NCBI GenBank assembly: GCA_963855995.1
Contig: OY979727.1
Coordinates: forward strand, 11,090,946-11,154,945
Length of the DNA: 64,000 nucleotides
Direction of reading: 5' to 3'
Source of the DNA: Muricea muricata
Taxonomy: Eukaryota; Cnidaria; Anthozoa; Malacalcyonacea; Plexauridae
The notes under the pieces are model-generated. The model made no database searches. It was given only the letters and a program-made list of their open reading frames with translations, and was not told the origin of the DNA. Within the stretch, counting starts at the first letter, position 1. The number at the start of each line of letters is the position of its first letter. Positions 12,850-25,734 of the stretch are shown in pieces. Position numbers and translations under genes: made by a program.

Positions 12850-15800
12850 TTAACCATCATTTTGTATTACAAGTTTCAATTCAGGCTTATCACTATGAAA
12901 AGCTTGTCGAATTGCCATCGCAGCAATCCCGCTTGTAACGTTCTGTAAGGATTTCTCATCCACTCGTAAAATAATTTGACCAGGCTTTAGCAACGGACAA
13001 GTTCCAGCGACAGTGTCTTCATCCTGTGCAAAAGAAAGTAGCTAGAATTAAATGTGTTGAGCACAAAAAGGCGGTTTTCTGTCCTTTTCTTGCAATTCAA
13101 TTCTATTAAAAGTGTATTTAGCAGCGCTCACAAACCGTACGTTTGGAACGAAGGCCTCTCGCCTGGATTCTTGCCAAAAGCCTTTCGTTGAAAATTTAGG
13201 ATTTGGTGGGTCCTAATAATCGTGTGTCTAATCGGTAAATGGGGCAGGGGTAATTGGGTCCCTCAGAAATATTGGACGCACCTCCTCCGAATTGACGCCC
13301 TTGCCATTTCTTGGGGTTTCACTAATCGGACTAAGAGTAAACGTTATTTTCTTTTCATTACACGAAAATAATATTCATATATATTAATATTTCACGACTC
13401 GAAAATAATATTCATATCTTCGCGCCACCGTGTAGTATCCTCCATGTATGTTTTCGCTAGTAAAGAATGCAAACACTTAAATGAAGAGCTAATTCATTCT
13501 GTTGACAGTGTCTCGATTAGAATCGACGACCACCGATGAGAATTATCACGTTATATGGTATGAACCCTAACCGACACTGCTCAAGTAATAACGAGATTAC
13601 GTAAGTAGTGACTCGGATAGTAGAGAGGTCCAGATTTGACTACCGCTACCACTACATTAATAAATCTTTCAGCCAATCAGATGAGCTTGGTCTACCCAAC
13701 TGCCCAATCAGATTGCCTAAAAATCAGGATAAAGTAGCAGTAGTGGTAGTGGAAGTCAAATCTGAACGTCTCCACTGACTCTAAAAACAGTACTGCCCAT
13801 CGTAAGTACCTTTATTGACTTGATTCTGATTTCTTTACTGCCTGTATCGGTTCCTCCCTCCACTGATAAACCAAGGTTACTGGAGTGTTTACTGAGCTCA
13901 ACAACAAACGGTTGACTGTAATCTATTGGCTCTTCTGTCTAACAAATAAAAAATAATTGTTGAATTAGTTGTTCTGGCGCAGACAGCCCCATTCTCAAAG
14001 TCGCAAACAAGAGTATTTCCGTTTTGGACAAAATCACCGAAAAAATGCTAGCGGGTAAACCAATAAAAATTTTTCAGTCTCTCTATAAATTTTCCTTTCG
14101 TTAAATTTACCTTAGAAAGATTGGACTTCGATTTTTTCTTCCCTTTTTTCAATTTCTGAACAACCCCATTCTTAACAGCCTTTAGACCAGAAGATTTCGC
14201 GTCGAACTTTTGTAGGCGTTCTGGAAAACTTGCAAGGTTCGTTTCTATTACAGCATCGCTAGCATTCTTATTTATACCATTGATTTGTCCAGTTTCTGAT
14301 GGTACAAAATTACTTTTTTCCTTTGCTAGAACATTATTTGTCGAAACCAGTGTGTTCAGTTCTGGATAAGGGGCGTCAGCGTTCTCTGAGCTATCCTGAA
14401 AATCCTCTGTTTCCAAGAAAAATCTATCCGGTACAGGAGGAGGTATTTCGAATTCAGTTTCTTTATCTACATTAATTTCTGTCTCTTTTGGAACAATGCT
14501 AGATTTATCCACAGTAGCATAAACAGGCGTATCGTCTTCCTCGCATAACCCTTTACTGTTTAAAAAGCTCTCTGGTCCATTATGCACATTAGTTGTATCA
14601 TGCACATTATTTGTTCCTGTGATACTTTTGGGAACTTTCGTTGAGTTATCATTACCAGTATGTTTCCTATCTAACCCCGTATCATCCACAGAAGTATACA
14701 AGTCATGATCACCCTCAATATCACCATTATACATTGTTATTTTGTTCATCATATTCCCAGATGTTCTGTTTGGTCCTTTGTAGTCCACAGGTGTATATAA
14801 ATCATCATCATCGTCTTCGTAAGTCGAGTGTTTATGAGGATATCCATCATTACTCCTCAATTTATCCTTATGATCAACAACACCTGTACACAAGTGTCCT
14901 GTTCTATCCACAAAAGATCGCTCTGCCAAATCCGATTTTCTGGGCGCAAAATTTGAGCCCGCGTGTGTTTGAGGGGCTTTCTGGTGTAGTGGAGACTGGA
15001 ACATTGGAGCATGGGGAAGATCGAATGATGAGTCACGTGATCTTCTACCAAATTCACTTGAGGTTCTTCCAGTATCAAAGGAGTCATAGAAAAAGTCTTT
15101 CGGTGGGTCCGGTAGGGCATCTTGTTTTCGACGATTTGATTTTGCTCGTTCGTCACCGTTCTACAGATAGTAAATTAAAAAGTTTAACACCATGACACTG
15201 CGATAACCATCTAGTAAGTCTGATACCCCCTCAACACCAGTTAAACTTGTAATAGCTGTTACCAAACTTGTTTCAACAACTGGGAACAATCGAGGCGCGA
15301 AAACACAACTTGTCCTCATAGCAGGTGAAAAGATTTGTAATTAACATCATGCTAGTTTGCAGCCTGGAGCAAGTTGTCCAACCTTGGCGTAATGAAAACA
15401 TACCTCGAACAGGCCAAGCCAGGAGTTCATTGTTATCGAAGAGTCAGAACTCTTGTAAGAATACAGAGACAATCTATCGTGTTTCGTTTCGCTAGTGCTT
15501 TCATTCATCACCTGGTAAAGAATATTGTGATTAATTCAAAGTAGCACTATAACACAATACAGGAAATAGGAAGGGCTATTCAAGTCCGAACCTTAAAACT
15601 TTTGTCCTCATGATCACTGATGTTAATTATGCTGCAGGTTTTGGCATTATGCATGTACTTTTCATGTAATAATTATTGATTTTTGTAACAATTATTGATT
15701 TTAAAGTATGGATAAACCTCGCATTGTCAAAATCTTGTTAGTAAAAAGCATTGATTATAGTTCAATGGTAAAAAGTCACTAACTCACCAGTTCACGTTGA

Positions 15801-18800
15801 CCAATCCATCCATCATATTTTGCTAGATCCCGTGGTAGTATGGCTGAGCGGAGTTCTTTAAATAGAGAGCTCTATGTAAAGAAATATAAAATTTATCTCC
15901 GAGCAAAATGGAAAACAAACTGAAGAATCTTGAAATTAATATATATGTATATAAAGTGGGAAACAGGCTTTATGCATTTTCATCATGGGAACTCATTGAT
16001 AGGAAAATTGCATATATTGCAGTATTGACAAACCTTTTTGTTGTTTGCCATTCTCAACCTCGTATCCAGGGTAGTTTTAGGAAAGTATTTTCCTAACAGT
16101 CCCTGGGTTCGAGCTTGTGTCTTATCCATCCTCAAAAATTCAAATCCCGTGCAAACAAACAAAGAATGCCTACCTTTTGTGGTGTATTGAGTAACTCTGA
16201 TAAAACGGTCAGGAATGATATTAACGATAAGCGGGCAGCTCGATATTCAGCGAGATAAAATGCGAACGCGTGCAGGTTGTCGCTTGGTAACAGCTGACGT
16301 GCTTTCATTTGTAATATTTCATCGCTGTGATCCAAGACGGAATGATGCGTCAATTGGGAACTGCCCATTGGGTCGTGAAATGATGGAGTCTGAAAACAAA
16401 TGAAGAATATATACCAAATTTAGTGCCTTCTGTTCTCTATGCGTAATACGGGAAGTAATTGCAACAGATCGGGTTATATGAAGATTTTATTCATTAGATT
16501 TTCAAGCGTCTAGAAATATAGTCAGAAAACGCCCATGTTGTAACAAACCTACAAATAAATTGTAACAATATTAACACCATAATAAAAAACCATAATAAAA
16601 TCAATTAAAATTAACATGGTGTTTCCACAAATTGTTAATATAAAATTCACCATGCAAAGTCTAAAATTACATAAATTGTAACAAGTCCGACAACAAGCCG
16701 TCAACAAGTTGTGTTCGCACTGCTTGTCCCAAACTGTCAACAAGTTTGACACAACTTGTAGCAAGCTTGACGAAAATATCAGACTTGGTAAAAGGTTGTC
16801 ATAACAGCTCTGATACAGACCTGGTACAACAACATTGTCACAATGTTGACAACTCAAGGTTGTAACAATATTGTCATATCGTGACTGTGTCAGTCTTGTT
16901 GGAAGAAAGTCCCATCAATCTTGTTACAAATTGTTAACGGCTTGTTCCAAATTTGTTCTAACAACTTGGAACAAACAATTCGAACACGATTTAGTTTGTG
17001 AACAGACTTGTTACCATTTGTTTGCAGGTTTGTTACAACTTACGCGTTTAGCATCATTGTTTGTAGTCTGCGATGGCCGAGATCTATGGCCGAGATCAGT
17101 CTGCTATCGCAGACCACATTGTTAGGAAAGATTTTCTGCAAACTGTGCGCTGTAAATTTATGCCAAAAATACTATAATTACCTTTTTCATATTTCTTGGT
17201 TTCCTGTCCTCGTTGCTTGCAGAAGACGATCTGTATAAAAAATAAGAAGTGGCTAAAATTTATAGACAAATTTGGCTAACGGTTGTTTACACCGTTGCCA
17301 CCCAATTCCCATCTTTGGATTATTCACAGGGTCGGATACCATTGTTCTTGTTTGCGGAAGAGTACATTAGGACAAAAGTAACCAGGCATACGAATGATGA
17401 ATACGAGTTATTCACTCATGTCCATACTTCTAATTGCGCAGTTACTTTTGTTCTCCTTTACGCTGACGCAAGCTAATATAACAGTAACTAAGCATGTGAG
17501 TGATCTTAAAATGTGAATTGGCTAAAAACAAACGTTAGCCAAATTTGTCTATTACGCAGAGCAGGGCGCGAATTCAACCTTGAACTGCGGGAGGGGGGGG
17601 GCTCATTTGATGATTTGGAAAACGATCACAATTTTTAGTAGTATCGCATATTCCCATGACCTAACAAAATATTTTTTAGTTTTTAAACAATTGCGTTTAA
17701 AAAGTGCAGTGTGAAACCTCAAAAAACGAGCGATCTCCGCGATCCAAACGGTTACGTAAATATTTACACGACGTTTTGCCGATCGCCAGTTGGGATACCA
17801 CAGGCTCAATATCTCCAAGCGCGGGAAAAGTTGAACATGCTTCTTTGAAATGTATATAATTCCGAAGCGGGACAGGCAGCCGAGGCGAAACTTGTCAAAT
17901 TACGTGCTTTTATTTGGTCAAACCCCGTCAAAAAAGCCAGTAGGGTAAGTGCTGTTATCAAACCTTGACGAATGTGTTGTATCTGTGTCTCTTATCCATC
18001 TAGTTTCGTCGTAAACTCGTTTTCCGTGGGGCAACACGCCGACATCTTTCAACATGATGACCAGTTGTTGTGAACTTTTCAAAACTCGTACTGCTTCTTC
18101 GTGGGAGATATTTAGGAAACTCTTGCCATTTACATCTAGAATTTGGTCCCCTACCTTGTATTATAAAGAAAACGGGAGAATAAACTTATGGGCTTGAGAG
18201 CGTATGAAATTTGTGTGTGGCTTGTCCTGGAAAAGCAAATATTTTCAGTGCTCATTGACTTTGCAAACAATTTCTGAAGAAATGAACGACTACAGTAATT
18301 TCAAATTTGCACAGGGGGACAAAAGTGTTTGGCTGTCTACACCAGTGACATTGACTAGTGCTTGAAGAGGCCTGCCCCCCCGGCTGGGTGAAGGGGAGGG
18401 GGTGGCTTTCAGATAAAAGCATGTCTGTTAATCAATTTCAATGGGTAGAAGGGTGGGTGGTGGTAATACCCTAGTCCAAAGGTGATTGGAGGGTGGCTTG
18501 AACAGGTTGACCTAAATTCTTCCACATTTCTGTGTGGGGTAAATAATAAATATTTACTGAAGCGACCATTTGTTTAAACTCACCTTGAAAATGTGTGCAA
18601 CAAAAACCAGACTATTTCAGAGATTATACCTGGTTAAAATTTTCCCTCAGTATCTCACCTGAATGCCAGCCCTGTCAGCCCCTGAATTTCTTTCAACAGA
18701 TGCAATAAAAATGCCCAAGCCATGCTCCATCCCTCCTCGGATTTTCAAACCTATCTCAGCACCATCGGCAACAAATAGATTTACCTAGAGCATAAAAAAA

Positions 18801-21602
18801 TTTCCATTGGTGAGTTTGCAAGTACCAAATTTTCTACTAAAGTAAGGGGTAGAGGGGGGGGGGGGGGGGAGAAAAAATAGGTAAGAATGTTGATTGGAGC
18901 TTTTTTAGAGGGTACTGCTGCATATTTTGCATAAATTTAACTTTAACAATTAGTCACCAAAGACAAGGTGATTACAAACCTATATTCACTGTGCCAAAGT
19001 TTGTGTAATCACTGAGTCTGATGCAACTAATTGTTTTAGAATCAATTTCCAGGTGATTGTGAATAATAATCAACTAGACTTTTTAAAAATTCACTTTAAA
19101 TATGTTACTGTATAAAAAAATATGCAAAAAGCTATAGTCACTGGACTGTGGGTATCACTTCAGAGGCAGTAAATCAGAATCCAGAAAAATCAATAGTCAC
19201 CTGGAAATTTATGCTAAAATGTGGTATTAGTTTCACAGCATTTGCATGCATGCATCAACTTTAAATAAGTGTGGGGTTACCTTTCTTTCATCATCGGCAG
19301 CCAATAGTCTCATTTCACTTTTATCTCCATCCATCATGTTAGCATATTGTGATGGCGGTGACACCTCATTTCCTCGTGGATCAGTCCATCTGTAGGATGA
19401 ACTTGATTTGAAACTGGCAGGAATTTTACCCTCTGATCTTACTAGCATACGTAAAGTGGGTGCTGCCTGGATCACCTACATGATTTGGTAATGAAATAAT
19501 TGTAATTTGTATATTGGAATAGTAATATTTGTTTATTGTAAGTTTTTGATGCTGTATAGGAAGTAGAGCAAATCGGGTACGCAGGAAATTCTACTTGATC
19601 AAGGCTGATAAACTACATGCTAGTTTTCTAAAAAACAAATTAAACATATATATTACAAAAAATCTTGACTTTCGTTTCAATAGGCTAATCACGAAGCCTG
19701 ATCATTTTAGGCTCGTATTTACCCATTTACGATTTATAATGTATATTATAGTCTTCAAAGTATGTATTGTAAAAAGAAAGCATACGAATTATTACATTCG
19801 CAATTTTTTGTAGCTATTGCGCATTTAAGCGAGCCGTGATTCTGTGCTCGTCGTTTTTTTCAACCACCTTTTCAAGATCGTCGCAAAGCCAAATATTTCA
19901 CATTGTTTATAATTCTTAGGAAAACAATTTTAAGGACAAAGGTAAACACTGCAAATCTGGTGTTTGACACAGCTGTCTAACTTGCATTCCCTCCAGTCTG
20001 TTAATTACGCAAGCGTTGTGCGGAAGCGACACAAGTGTGAATTTTACGCAGTTATATCAAGTTTGTGGATAAAAAGTCTGGACTTGCATCAAGCCTGTTG
20101 GCGACTCGCCCCAGACTTGTTATCATCAAGCTGGAGCAAGCGATGTGAACGCAGCCCGATTCTTGATCTTCACCCAACCCCCTAAAATACGCATAAAGTA
20201 ATTGAAGAAGATCTTGTTGTGGCGCTCTTAACATAAGCATGGTTGACAGAAGAGTAAAAAAAAACAGCCTCGATTTCTCCATGTAGAACAAAGGATTAAG
20301 CACGCTACAAGTACCTTCCCCTTGTTATATTGAGTTAACCGTTCTTAAAGCACGGGTGCTTGGAGTTTGCTTTTAGTTTTGGTTTTGAATGGTTTGGCAA
20401 AAAACAAAATGGAAACAAGAAAGTATAGATTCATTCACTACATTAAATGATAAAAATTGAGAATGCGACGGTTCCAGCGAAGGCCCTTTGTCGGATAGTT
20501 AGTATAGCACAGCAACTAACTTGTGAAAGAACCTATTTTTGAATCCATGTGACAATCTGTCAGCAAAAGCCAGAATGAACGTGCATTCGTGCACGGGAAC
20601 TCAAAACCTGTGCTTTGGCCAATCAAATAGTACCTTGGACTGAACAAACTTACTTTCTTCACAATCTCCACGTACAGTGTCACGCACACGATCTTGTAGC
20701 CAGTATAGCAAACAAACCATTGGGAATTATGGTAAAAACTGGTTTATATAGGGTTCATTTTTGTTGAACTATCCCGAAAATGGTAACGACAGTACGGGTA
20801 TTTATGTGAATATGTACTGCTTTCTGTTTTCGATGGCTCTTCTCTTTCTTACCATGATTCAGGAAAGGTTGGAGTAAGTGAAAAATTTCTACGAGCGAAA
20901 CATTCTCCCGAACCAACTTACCTTAACAGCGTCGTGGTGAGAGATATTCCTAAAATCAATTCTGTTCACTTCCAAGATTTGATCACCTAAACAAATTCCC
21001 GCATCCTGTGCTATAGAGCCCACATCGATGGACGAAACAAACAAGCCGATGTTATATTCGGAGCCACCTCGTATACAGAAGCCGAAACTTTCGCCCTCGA
21101 CTTCTCGATCAAGCACCACAATCCTGGCATTAGATTCCATTCTGTCTCGTGCTGGTCCAGGAGTTCTGGGACGTGGTGGTGTCGGGGTTCTGGTACGCTC
21201 AAAGCCTAAAGATGACCTGCTTTGTCTATGGTGTATGTCGTTCGGTAGACTGCGTGTTGTGTAGTAACCATATCTTGGTAAACGTTTCCTCGAGTACGTG
21301 GCGTAATCTCTTCCATATGCCGACATTGGTCGACTGCACTCACAGTCAAATCTGTCTCGATCCTTAGACGGGATTAGACTACGCATCAACGGGTAAATTT
21401 CTTCGCGCTGTTGTGGTGTGCTACATATCTGTTGCAAGGATTCAACTAAACGTCCAATGTTCTTATTCTGTTGGTATCTGGTCAAAATCTCGGTAAATTT
21501 AGCACGGTCGTGCTCGTTAAACGATTCTAAGACAGACTGGTGTAGTTGTGATGCTTTTGACGAGAGCTGTCGAGGATTACGTTTACATTCGAAGTTCGCC
21601 AT
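12850..21602 (-). CDS. WHRN: Whirlin (HN-PDZ-PDZ-HN-PDZ scaffold), 11 exons
   Basis: Coding exons in gene order: 21602-20922, 19475-19281, 18784-18659, 18154-17964, 17230-17182, 16389-16174, 15871-15788, 15511-15404, 15160-14111, 13938-13810, 13023-12850. All phases join, giving 1,000 residues. Harmonin-N-like domain 1 spans residues about 12-85 and PDZ1 about 157-240 (loop SFGF, then GDQILEVN). The whirlin-specific linker WTDPRGNEVSPPS follows, then PDZ2 about 293-378 (GDQILDVNGKSFLNI). Harmonin-N 2 is about 425-510, then comes a long acidic disordered region in the 350-codon exon, and PDZ3 ends the protein. In vertebrates whirlin scaffolds stereocilia tips and the Usher-2 complex in photoreceptors; its role in this animal is unknown. 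I chose the ATG at 21602 because the conserved HN domain follows at once. An in-frame ATG at 21788 would add 62 residues that match nothing known to me. The gene is convergent with PRRC2. Confidence 0.88.
13622..13775. mobile_element. Short palindromic MITE in a whirlin intron
   Basis: The left end (agagaggtccagatttgac, then taccgctaccactac) is the near-perfect reverse complement of the right end at 13741-13775. Arms are about 33 bp and the whole element about 154 bp. No coding content. Confidence 0.65.
16538..17038. repeat. ACAAGTTG-rich inverted-repeat element
   Basis: The ends ttgtaacaaacctacaaa (16538-16555) and tttgcaggtttgttacaa (17021-17038) are inverted copies with one mismatch. The interior is built of many short degenerate ttgttacaa/caacaagtt words on both strands. 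It lies in the whirlin intron between exons 16174-16389 and 17182-17230. Similar words occur in other introns of this gene (about 15240-15400 and 19970-20150), so this is probably a dispersed family. Confidence 0.55.
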
Positions 21603-21788
21603 TTGTATTTCGTCTATAAACCACACTTCATCATTGTTGTCCTTTATGATCCAGCTTTGTTTACATTCATTAATCCATCTTTTCTTTTCGCCGTAATGGT
21701 TCGAACACGCGAGAATATCTATGCTAATGTGCTTACTGTTTTGTTGTCTCTCTCGCGTCGCGTAACCAAGTATCAACAATCGCGTCAT

Positions 21789-23089
21789 CTGGCTCGAAGG
21801 TCATTTGTCATTATAGTCCTAGTGACGTTTAGATGTAAACCACTTGTGATAGTTTAGAATTTTTAATTAATTAATCCTGGGCGAAATGTACGTAACTGAA
21901 CAGGAATGAGGCATCCAAGAAGAGTCAGATTCTCAGTATTAATAGAATTCAATTCATTTCAACATTCTGCTGCTATTATTTTTTTATCAATGTATGTAAA
22001 TTGTTGAACACTGTCGCTTGTGTTTATTATGTCTGTATCTGACGTCGATATTTGTTTTCTTGTATGGTAGCATTACTTGCGTAGTTGTGTGATCATTTTT
22101 ATAACTCCTTATATAATCTACTATAAATATGTAGTCCTGCACACTTCTCGTGTAAATCAGCTCTCATGTACAATTAGTGAGGGAGTTTCAAGTAAAAGTA
22201 TACATATACGCAGCTAATAGTATTCTAATATTCTCGTTCGATATTTTTTACTTAAAAGATCATCTAAAAATAAAAAAAAACAATACCGGCTGGCTGACAA
22301 TAAATATAACACTAAAAACATAATACGAAGAGCATCCTGAAACCCAAAATATGAATCAAACAAGAAAATTGAGCAATGTTTCGATTGTATTGCAAAATCA
22401 TCCGACAAAGTTGAGATCTAAAATGTTGGGTTATAAAATTTTAGCATGTGTTATTTCATTCTGAAAGTTGACTAATTGTTCTCAGTCCTGATTGCTTAAC
22501 TTTTAAAATTTTCTCTGTAGCCAAGCCCTTGTGATATTTTTGATATCTTAATTGAATGATGGTATGGTCAATCAATTCTGTTAGCCTTCCACTAATTGCA
22601 ATTGTGTCTGTTGTCCGAGTTTTAGCAGGGGTCATGCTGCGTATCATGTCGCTATAAGATATCATGCAAATGCTGTAAAAAATTCACAGCAGGAAATTGG
22701 TTTGGTCTTGAAAGATGTAAGCGTTTAATGGGCAAATGCAAAAAAATGCAACTATGTTGATTCCTTATCAGAATATAGAACGCTTAATAGCGATCTCGAT
22801 AGTAAAAAATGTAGGTTTCTATCGAAGCGAACTTACTATCATAGACCCCAAGGCTCCCTGCGTTCGAATGTTCACAAGTGTACAAATTCTGCTAGAGATC
22901 TTGAACATCTGGAAAAAACTAGGTTTTTAACTGATTCACCGAAATGAAGATTTTTATGTGCAAAGTAAGTGATGAAGAACCTCACAACTCTTGAATGGAA
23001 AATTTTAAATAAATATTTAAATTCTACCCCAACAAATATTTACATACATACAAATCTAATATCATAACTGCGCAATGTTATAAAAATTG
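21789..23089. other. Intergenic, whirlin upstream region
   Basis: This stretch holds the likely promoter of whirlin at its left end and the 3' flank of the minus-strand RING gene at its right end. It is AT-rich with only short non-conserved frames. I see no RNA gene and no clear transposon. Confidence 0.5.
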
Positions 23090-24085
23090 CTAAATTTCAA
23101 GGCCATCCAGAGGACAATTGTTCGAAGACTGGCCCAACCACGTGTCAATACAGTTCGAGTGAAATACATGTCCACATGGCAAATACTTCCGTTTCTGTCC
23201 AACTTCGTAATTCTCCATGCAGACGCCGCAAAGGTTATGTGTATGTTCCTCGCTTGCCGTATCTTGTTTCAGACTTGCCAGCCGTTTGTTGGAGACTGTT
23301 TTTGCCGGGACTGACTCGTCTAGTCGCAACAGAAACTCGTAATCTTCTGGGCTAACCTCCCTGAATTGTAGGCTGAGCAGAAAATCAACCATATCTTGCA
23401 TTTCTTTGGGGACATTTCCAGCACGCAACTCGAAATTTTTGGTTGCTGGGTGATCGCGACTCTCGTTTTGTCTCAGCAGAGGTCGTGCGAATTCTTCGAG
23501 TCGTTTTAAACCAAGTTTCCGTAGCTTTTTCTCAATGTTCGCCTTGCGTTCTAAGTTCTGTTCCCGACGGTTGCTATCGCGTGACATCTGTTTGGTACAC
23601 TGATAGAACTTAACCCGCATTGCTTTCTTGCGACCTCGTTGTAACGTAATGTTCTGGGGATCCTGACATTCTCGACAAAATTCTGCGAATTTCCGTTCCT
23701 TCGCTGGCAGAGCACGCTCGCGTTTAGTCCGACGGGAAATCTCGGCTTTTCGCCGATGAAATTGCAAGTCGTAATCGTAGCAGTCTAATATTTCGTCCAA
23801 TTCGCTCGACTCGCTATCGTTCGAAACTGTCGAATCTGTGTAACTTGTTTGACGAGTCGTGTCGATTATGCTGTACAAGTGTTTGACAAGATCAGCTCGT
23901 TCCTGTTTAAGTTTAGCTCGTTTTAAAGATTCTTTCGTTCTGCCTGCCTTGTGCTCTCTTTTAGTCCCAACGGCAACGTCGTCTGACAGGGCTGTCGACA
24001 TGGTTGTACGTTTGTTTTGGTTGAGCGATATATTTTGTCGTTCTAGTGCCGCGGCAGCTGCTTTTGCTAAAGAAACTACAGCCAT
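23090..24085 (-). CDS. RING-H2 finger protein, probable E3 ubiquitin ligase
   Basis: Single-exon gene of 331 residues. The last 46 residues form a RING-H2 finger: Cys286-x2-Cys289, Cys304-x-His306-x2-His309-x2-Cys312, then Cys324-Pro-Leu-Asp327. The eighth zinc ligand is Asp instead of Cys, a variant also known from RBX1-type RINGs. The N-terminal two thirds is basic and helical, rich in KR and RRTKRER-type runs, probably coiled coil. A short motif (SPEDYEFLLRLDE) just before the RING resembles one that I associate with other animal RING proteins, but I cannot name the orthologue. RING domains recruit ubiquitin-loaded E2 enzymes; the substrate here is unknown. The gene is divergent from HENMT1, 1.65 kb away. 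The start at 24085 is the first ATG of the frame. Confidence 0.82.
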   Translation of the reverse strand: MAVVSLAKAAAAALERQNISLNQNKRTTMSTALSDDVAVGTKREHKAGRTKESLKRAKLKQERADLVKHLYSIIDTTRQTSYTDSTVSNDSESSELDEILDCYDYDLQFHRRKAEISRRTKRERALPAKERKFAEFCRECQDPQNITLQRGRKKAMRVKFYQCTKQMSRDSNRREQNLERKANIEKKLRKLGLKRLEEFARPLLRQNESRDHPATKNFELRAGNVPKEMQDMVDFLLSLQFREVSPEDYEFLLRLDESVPAKTVSNKRLASLKQDTASEEHTHNLCGVCMENYEVGQKRKYLPCGHVFHSNCIDTWLGQSSNNCPLDGLEI

Positions 24086-25734
24086 GTCTGCGGCTAGCTT
24101 GTTACTTTATGCAATTAAAATCTGTTTTAAAGATTTCTTGCAGGTATCCGACGGCCCTAAGCCAAAGAGAATGGAAAATCATTCTGTTCAGCTTCGAGTT
24201 TTAACAGCTTAATATGATGCAATTGTTTATTTTTGTTGGAAAGCTGGGTTTCCTTAGAGTTACTTGCCGTGGTGCAATAATTCTAGATGACGTACTTCCT
24301 CTGGTGGGCGGCAGTTGGATATTTTACGAAGCGATTTTGAAAATTTTATTCCTTTCAGTTTCAGTGTCATACTTCATCATTACATGGCCATGATTTTGCT
24401 AATTCGCTATATTTCATCAGTGATTTCATGCACGGGCATGTTTGTAATGCTATAAAACAGTTTTGCCACAAAGACGGGTTTTGTAATTGACTGAATATTT
24501 CGAGAATACTTAACCTTGGCTAAACAAGGATGAGAGTTCACGAGAGCTGCAACTATCGCTATAAACATTTGATAACTATAATAGTTTCATCGACAGTTTT
24601 GAGCCAGCGATTGTAGTCAGAAGAAATTGTATAATTTAGTAATATATATTTATAGTGGAAATGTGATTGCGGAAATGATAATTCTCATATTCACTAATCA
24701 CAGTTGTTCTTGTTGCGTATTCATAAGAGTTACGAAAACTTTTATACAAACAAGCATCCTAACCAGGCGCTTTAAGTTAAGTACAGTTATAATACAGTAT
24801 ATAGAAGATCAGTAATAAAGTAGCGAGCGCATCTTTGCTACTGATTCATATAAAAACGCTAAATTAAGTAATTATAATTCCTGTTTTAAAAAGAAGCGCC
24901 TGGGTACGAGGCTGTATACAAACTCTCATCCTTGTTTAACAGGAGCCTTTTCAGTAATCAGTCATCTATTTTTTCTTTACCAAAACTTGATTTTAATAGT
25001 TCAGTCTGTTTTGTAAGTATCTGTAACAAGACATGATGTTGAAAATCATATCTGTCTTATCATGTAGGTGCCTATTTAGGGAATACACTTAACAAGTGCT
25101 CATGGAGTTTTCAACACATTCTTATTAATTAAAATCTCGAGAGATCTCAATCTTCTTGCAGAGATCCGTCAGCACGCACGCTTGCCTTCTCGGGAATACA
25201 CGCTACTGACTGTTTACAACGAAGGCTTTAAGTTAAGTTGCTGACAGTAGGAAATCATTTCTTTGAAGTCATTGCTGCTCGCAAGTTGTAAGGCTTCATC
25301 ACATATACCCAACGACAATTGACGCTCATTTTCCTTTACGTCACTATCTGTGATGCCAACCTGAGGTTGACAATTGTTGGGCACCGTTCAGTTTTGGCTA
25401 CTTTCGAGTTTCGGGTAATTTCTGTAGATAAGTCAACAATATTATTCGCACCGGCTGAGGCATTCCAATGACAGGACCGTGGACTGGATTATCAGTATGG
25501 ATTATATATTGAATAGAGAGGAAGGAAGGAATGAAGACAAGTTTTAGGATAATCTTCCGTACTGTTCGCTTCAGTTTGTGCCGAACATGAAGTATCGGCG
25601 CTTTTCATTGTACGCATTGCAGGCTCGGAAGAAAATTTAAAAAACATTTTGTCATCTTTCAAATTTTAAATGAAACCTATAGATTTAAAGCAATATTTTA
25701 TTTCAGAATGTTTTTTAACCGGTATAAATGAATA
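24086..25734. promoter_or_regulatory. Divergent promoter region between the RING gene and HENMT1, with repeat insertions
   Basis: This 1.65-kb gap lies between two start codons pointing away from each other, so it must hold both promoters. Much of it looks repeat-derived. The word ctaaacaaggatgagagtt near 24522-24541 is mirrored by aactctcatccttgtttaac at 24922-24941. Inside that interval accaggcgctt (24762-24772) is mirrored by aagcgcctgg (24893-24902). The outer pair resembles the termini of a MITE of about 420 bp. Core promoter motifs cannot be assigned. Confidence 0.45.

Noticed and set aside
14641..15195. Plus-strand frame of 184 codons
   Set aside because: Lies antisense to the 350-codon whirlin exon, which has clean splice borders and continuous phase.
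21603..21788. 62-residue N-terminal extension of whirlin
   Set aside because: In frame, but unlike any whirlin N-terminus, and the HN domain starts right after the ATG at 21602. Kept only as an alternative start.
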